Assembly: GCF_022414595.1 (NCBI RefSeq)
Contig: NZ_JADWYO010000004.1
Span: 1-64,000, forward strand
DNA: 64,000 nt
Origin: Streptomyces sp. MUM 203J
GTDB taxonomy: Bacteria; Actinomycetota; Actinomycetes; Streptomycetales; Streptomycetaceae
Reading direction: 5' to 3'
Below are positions 60,461-64,000 of this stretch, piece after piece. How positions within the stretch are numbered: position 1 is the stretch's first letter; each line of letters begins with the position of its first letter. The notes under the pieces were generated by a model. It was not told the origin of the DNA and did not search any database. It saw only the letters and a list, made by a program, of their open reading frames with translations. The translations under genes and the position numbers were made by a program.

Positions 60461-61372
60461 ATGGATGCGATCGAGCAGTACCGGCCCAAGCTCCCCAGCC
60501 CCGTCTGGGAGCGGATCGGCGCGGACTGCCGTCGCGCGGTCGCCAAGGCCAAGCCCGGCACGCCGAAACAGGCCCGTGACTGGCTCGGCGCCCTGGCGTA
60601 CGCCGCCGCTCACGCGGACGCCTGCGGACAGCCCACGAAAGCCGAGCAGTTGCTCACCCGTGAGGCGATCGAGTGGTACCTGGCGACCGGCTACCTGCAC
60701 GCCGAGAAGTCGTCCCGTTCCAACCGCCGCTGCCGCCTCAACAAGCTCCGCCTCGCCCTGCTCGGCCCCGACCTGATCACCGGTACTCCGGCCTCGTACA
60801 CCGGCTCCGATCCCTCCCGCCCCTACACCAAGCCGGAGCAGGCCCTGCTGTACGCCTCCGCCCGCGTCCAGCCCACCGACGAACTGCGCTACGGCTCTCT
60901 GACCCTGCTCGCCCTCGGCCTCGGCTGCGGCCTGGACTCACCCGAGATCATCCCGCTGCGCACCCACGACATCCGCGAAGCGCCCAACGGCGCGGTCGCC
61001 GTCTCGGTCCGCGGACGGCGCAAGCGGATCGTGCTGTGCCGCAACGCCTGGGCGCCGGTCCTCACCGAGGCCACCGCCTGGGCCTGTCTCCCCGGCCAGG
61101 CCCGCTACCTCTTCCGCCCCGCGAGCCACGCCCGGGGCACGAACACCGTCACCAACTTCCTCGCCCGTACCAAGCGCACCCCCGGCACACCGGCCCTGGT
61201 GATGGGCCGGACCCGCGCCACCTGGCTCGTCGACGCCGTCGAGGCCCGCATGTACCTGCCCACGCTGATGGCCGCCGCCGGCCTGACCACCCTGCGCTCG
61301 ATCGACCGGATCCTGCCCTACGTCCGCAACCTCCCGCCCGACCAGGCCGCCGCCATGCTCAGGGAGCTGTAG
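60461..61372 (+). CDS. Degenerate tyrosine-recombinase-like protein
   Basis: This 303-residue protein starts MDAIEQYRPKLPSPVWERIG. Residues ~60-100 look like a SAM-like core-binding domain (LLTREAIEWYLATGYL). The C-terminal part follows a tyrosine-recombinase pattern (LTLLALGLGCGLDSPEIIPL, VRGRRKRIVLCRNAW, GRTRATWLVD). However, the box I arginine is replaced (GLDSPE) and no clear nucleophile tyrosine with its usual context is visible. It may bind DNA without cutting. ATG follows GGAGAG. Its TAG stop abuts the ATG of the next gene, so the two are co-translated partners. Confidence 0.65.
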   Translation: MDAIEQYRPKLPSPVWERIGADCRRAVAKAKPGTPKQARDWLGALAYAAAHADACGQPTKAEQLLTREAIEWYLATGYLHAEKSSRSNRRCRLNKLRLALLGPDLITGTPASYTGSDPSRPYTKPEQALLYASARVQPTDELRYGSLTLLALGLGCGLDSPEIIPLRTHDIREAPNGAVAVSVRGRRKRIVLCRNAWAPVLTEATAWACLPGQARYLFRPASHARGTNTVTNFLARTKRTPGTPALVMGRTRATWLVDAVEARMYLPTLMAAAGLTTLRSIDRILPYVRNLPPDQAAAMLREL

Positions 61373-63097
61373 ATGACCAGCAGTCTCGACCGCGAGGATC
61401 ACCTCGCCAAGCTCCGTACCCGCCGCCTGCCCGTTCCCGACGCCGAGGTGCACGAGGTACTGGCCGCGCTGGACGACTCCGGTCTCGTCTCCGAGGTCGA
61501 ACCCCTCGTCGCCCAGTCCACCGGCCGCAAGCGGACACTCACCGTGCGGGCGCTGTTCCTGGGCATGTGGCTGGCCGCCGCGCGCAACGCCGGCACGGTG
61601 ACCCTGACCTCGGTGGCGAACCTGCTCTTCTTCGCCCTGTCCGACGAGGTGCGCGAGCAGCTCGGCATCTCCCGCTATGCCGACCACTTCCGGGGCTTCG
61701 AAGCCGGGTACCACGTCGTCCGCCGCCTCTTCCACCGCATCGAGGAAGCCGTGGATCCCTCGCCGCTGCCCAAGAACCACCGCCTGGACCGCGAGCTCGT
61801 AGCCCGCCTCCTCGGCGAGGCAGACCCCGACGAGCTCGCCGGCAGGCGCTCGCTCATGCTGCGGGTCGCCAACCGGATCCTCTCCATGTCCCTCCTCGAC
61901 GCCCACCCTCTGCTGGAAGGCCGCTGGAACGGGTCGGCCGCCCTGGACGCCACCGTCATCGGCACGTACGCGAAAGGCCTGTCCTCCGACAGCCCGGTCA
62001 CGGCGAGCGACCCCGACGCCGGCTGGTACGTCCGCACCACCAAACACAAAGACCCCCTCCTGACAGACGCACCAACACAGGAGCGCATCAAGAAGCGCCT
62101 GTACGGCTACGACGCGTGTCTCGTCGTCGCACGCGACCCCGACCACGACGGCACACCGCTGCCCGACGGCTCGGCCAACCCCGACGTCGTCCCGTCCCTG
62201 GTCGTCGCGTTCTCCCTCGACAAGCCCAGCCACCGCCCCGCTGAAGTCGCCCTCGAAGCCCTCCAGCAGGTCGATCCCCGCTACCCCCGCGGCTACCTCG
62301 CCGGCGACCGCCTCTACCCCGACCAGAAACCGGACAAGTTCCAGCTCCCCATCCGCGCCGTGGGCTACCAGCCCGTCTACGACTACGCCAAGGACCAGCT
62401 CGGCGTGCAGGCCCAGTTCGCCGGGGCAGAACTCGTCGAGGGCAACTGGTACTGCCCCTCCATGCCCCAGCCCCTCAAGGACGCCAGCAAGGACCTCGTC
62501 GCCAAGAAGATCGACAAGCAGACCTGGATCAACCGGATCCGGCAGCGCACCACCTACCTCTTCATGCCCAAGCAGCGCGCTGACGCCGAGGGCCACCGCC
62601 GCATGATGTGCCCCGCCGAGGCCAACCGCACCCAGTGCCCTCTCAAGCCCTACACCCTCGGCCGGGGCATCCACCTGCCCCTCATCGACCCCGCTCCCAG
62701 CCCCGTCGGCTCGCCCACCGCCTGCACCCAGCGCACCATCACCCTCCCGCCCGAGGCCGGCGCCCAGCTCTGGCAGCCCCTCCAGTACGGCACCGCGGAA
62801 TGGCAGCGCGTCTACTTCCGGCTCCGCAACGCCATCGAGGGCATGAACGGCTTCGGCAAGGACCCCCTCTACGAGTGCCTCGAGTCCGGCGGCACCCGCC
62901 GCATCCGCGGCATCGCCGCCCAGGCCATCCTGCTGGCCTTCCAGCTCGCCCACGCCAACAAACGCAAGCTCGCCACCTGGGCCGGCAGCATCGCGCTCCA
63001 CGGCAACCGCCCCCACCGCCGCCCCACCCGCCGTCGCAAGACCAAACCCCTGGGCACCTGGACCCCCGAGGGGTACCTCACCGAGACGACCGCGTGA
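61373..63097 (+). CDS. DDE-transposase-like protein
   Basis: This 574-residue protein has an RNase H-type DDE pattern: D in SAALDATVIGTYAKGLSSD, D in YLAGDRLYPDQKPDKFQ and E in FRLRNAIEGMNGFGKDPLYE, with GTRRIRGIAAQAILLAFQLA at the end of the core. A DUF772-like N-terminal region (RTLTVRALFLGMWLAAARN) suggests IS1182-like ancestry, though identity is uncertain. A cysteine-bearing insert (CPAEANRTQC) and a basic C-terminus follow. No terminal inverted repeats were recognised around the pair. It is coupled with no gap to the recombinase-like gene. Confidence 0.7.
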   Translation: MTSSLDREDHLAKLRTRRLPVPDAEVHEVLAALDDSGLVSEVEPLVAQSTGRKRTLTVRALFLGMWLAAARNAGTVTLTSVANLLFFALSDEVREQLGISRYADHFRGFEAGYHVVRRLFHRIEEAVDPSPLPKNHRLDRELVARLLGEADPDELAGRRSLMLRVANRILSMSLLDAHPLLEGRWNGSAALDATVIGTYAKGLSSDSPVTASDPDAGWYVRTTKHKDPLLTDAPTQERIKKRLYGYDACLVVARDPDHDGTPLPDGSANPDVVPSLVVAFSLDKPSHRPAEVALEALQQVDPRYPRGYLAGDRLYPDQKPDKFQLPIRAVGYQPVYDYAKDQLGVQAQFAGAELVEGNWYCPSMPQPLKDASKDLVAKKIDKQTWINRIRQRTTYLFMPKQRADAEGHRRMMCPAEANRTQCPLKPYTLGRGIHLPLIDPAPSPVGSPTACTQRTITLPPEAGAQLWQPLQYGTAEWQRVYFRLRNAIEGMNGFGKDPLYECLESGGTRRIRGIAAQAILLAFQLAHANKRKLATWAGSIALHGNRPHRRPTRRRKTKPLGTWTPEGYLTETTA

Positions 63098-63153
63098 GAG
63101 GGGTCATACCCCAGCAAGCCAGCTGAAGGTCAACAACCGAAGACCCAGAACAC

Positions 63154-63187
63154 GACTGCCCGGCGGCTCCCCAGCCGCCGGGCAGTC
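63154..63187. terminator. Terminator hairpin
   Basis: A 15-bp perfect stem (63154-63168 with 63173-63187) with a CCCC loop lies 57 bp after the DDE-transposase-like stop. Confidence 0.8.
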
Positions 63188-63231
63188 ACGCGTGCAAGCC
63201 GCGCCACACCCCACCTGACCAGTAGGGAAAG

Positions 63232-63271
63232 CGAAACGGTCGGCATCGTGATCACGATGCCGACCGTTTCG
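63232..63271. terminator. 40-nt perfect palindrome, tRNA-Leu terminator
   Basis: The palindrome has centre GTGATCAC and ends CGAAACGG/CCGTTTCG. It lies 38 nt past the 3' end of the minus-strand tRNA and is followed by a T-rich stretch on that strand. It may act in both directions. Confidence 0.8.
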
Positions 63272-63308
63272 TCGGTGCTACGAGGACACTTTCGTCGGTG
63301 TCCCCTCG

Positions 63309-63392
63309 TGCGCGAGGGGGGAGTTGAACCCCCACGCCCTTGCGGGCACTGGAACCTGAATCCAGCGCGTCTGCCTATTCCGCCACCCGCGC
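63309..63392 (-). tRNA. tRNA-Leu (anticodon CAG)
   Basis: The reverse strand gives a complete class II tRNA. The acceptor GCGCGGG pairs with CUCGCGC (one G-U), with discriminator A. The D arm contains GGCGGAAUAGGCAGACGC. The anticodon stem-loop CUGGA-UUCAGGU-UCCAG has anticodon CAG. The long variable arm is GCCCGCAAGGGC-like, followed by a T arm with GGUUCAACUC. CCA is not encoded. tRNA-Leu genes are common integration targets, but no duplicated 3' end was found in this window. Confidence 0.95.
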
Positions 63393-63868
63393 ATCTGGGT
63401 GTCGTAACCTTCGGCCTCCACCGTTTTGGTGCGACCGCCTGGCGACATCTGAAGATTAGCACGCCATCGGGGATGGATTCACATCCGTTGTTTCGAGGGC
63501 CCGGCAGACGCACAAGGAGGTAGAGGAGACGCCCGCCGTCCCCGGCGGCGACGGTACCGAGGGGCACCCCCCGAGGCATCGGGGCCGCCGAGTCGGGCAC
63601 GGAACCGCGGGGACACAGAGGACGAGCGGGACAGAGGAAGAGGAAGGGGGACAGCGGAACAGCCCCCGCCCGGAACCCCCGACCCCCGTCCCTCCGAGGT
63701 ATCCGGAAGGTGCGGGACACTGTCCACAGGGCGCCTCTACGATCCGTGTGGGAGATGTGAGAGGTGACACTCATCCACAGGGCAGAGAAGGGGAACCAGC
63801 CGATTTCCCGACGCGTGGATACGATCAGTAAGCAGTACCAGGGCGGCAACGACGGAGGAGGTGCCCGA
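63393..63868. other. Upstream region of fhaA
   Basis: This 476-bp purine-rich non-coding region between tRNA-Leu and fhaA holds the tRNA promoter, read leftwards, and the fhaA promoter. Two DnaA-box-like nonamers occur: CTGTCCACA (63720-63728) and TCATCCACA (63771-63779). I saw no further gene. Confidence 0.5.
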
Positions 63869-64000
63869 TGGGAGTCCTGAAGAGGTTCGAGCAGCGTCTC
63901 GAAGGCCTGGTCAACGGCACCTTCGCCAAGGTCTTCAAGTCCGAGGTCCAGCCGGTCGAGATCGCCGGCGCCCTCCAGCGCGAGTGTGACAACAACGCGA
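63869..64000 (+). CDS. fhaA: FHA domain protein FhaA, DUF3662 N-terminus (partial)
   Basis: The first 44 residues, MGVLKRFEQRLEGLVNGTFA followed by KVFKSEVQPVEIAGALQREC, match the DUF3662 domain that begins actinobacterial FhaA. The C-terminal phosphothreonine-binding FHA domain is beyond the window. ATG follows GGAGGAGG. In actinobacteria this gene usually heads the fhaA-fhaB-ppp-rodA-pbpA-pknB group for cell-wall synthesis control, which marks the return to core chromosome. Confidence 0.9.

Noticed and set aside
63130..63849. Minus-strand frame across tRNA-Leu
   Set aside because: It overlaps a complete tRNA gene and two perfect terminator palindromes and is low-complexity.
1..64000. CRISPR arrays, rRNA genes, replication origin
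   Set aside because: No regular repeat-spacer pattern, rRNA sequence or oriC-like dense DnaA-box cluster was found.

Overview
High-GC actinobacterial chromosome, almost certainly Streptomyces. The codon use is strongly GC3-biased, GTG starts are common, neighbouring genes often overlap by ATGA or GTGA, and TTA codons are rare. The left edge (branched-chain keto-acid dehydrogenase, phenylacetate catabolism) and the right edge (tRNA-Leu, then the start of fhaA) look like core chromosome. As I recall S. coelicolor gene order, these loci lie fairly near oriC. About 46 kb between them looks like an accessory island.

Region 1 (1-17.0 kb, core). A bkd operon (E1 alpha, E1 beta, partial E2) runs leftwards from an Lrp-type regulator. 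Next come a TetR regulator with a 3-hydroxyacyl-CoA dehydrogenase, paaN, an rRNA/tRNA methyltransferase, an HTTM membrane protein with a DUF5819 protein, the paaABCDE phenylacetyl-CoA epoxidase operon, a rhodanese, a J-domain-like protein and a DUF2252 protein. Three copies of the dyad ACCGA-N4-TCGGT, upstream of bkd, between paaH and paaN, and upstream of paaA, suggest one TetR regulon. DnaA-box nonamers occur in these core intergenic regions.

Region 2 (17.4-20.1 kb). A Rid protein, then a CGNR zinc-finger regulator divergent from an MFS transporter.

Region 3 (20.1-52.8 kb). This is a biosynthetic gene cluster that I cannot match to a known product. An 11-gene leftward operon encodes five ATP-grasp ligases, an MFS exporter, a MOSC protein, an FAD oxidoreductase, an SDR, a saccharopine-dehydrogenase-like protein and an SbnA-like cysteine-synthase homologue. 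Rightward genes encode a class II aldolase, two HAD phosphatases, an aminotransferase, a two-module NRPS (A-PCP-Cy-A-PCP-TE; the second A domain reads as cysteine), a prolyl oligopeptidase, an SbnB-like enzyme, an ornithine-carbamoyltransferase homologue with a rewritten amino-acid pocket, an acyl-CoA-dehydrogenase-like flavoenzyme, a FemAB/GNAT-like transferase and a flavin reductase. A threonine-synthase-like gene lies between them on the other strand. The SbnA/SbnB pair predicts L-2,3-diaminopropionate (Dap). The carbamoyltransferase and flavoenzyme recall the ureido-dehydroalanine steps of viomycin and capreomycin. The Cys-activating Cy module predicts a thiazoline, and the ATP-grasp enzymes predict further amide bonds.

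Region 4 (52.8-63.2 kb). Degenerate and mobile DNA: an ileS pseudogene, a 1.05-kb IS with perfect 34-bp ends and a frameshifted transposase, and then a probable mobile unit. That unit has a TnsB-like DDE transposase fused to a TnsC/TniB-like AAA ATPase, a winged-helix protein, an XRE regulator, a degenerate tyrosine-recombinase-like protein and a DDE-transposase-like protein. It ends next to tRNA-Leu(CAG) and fhaA.
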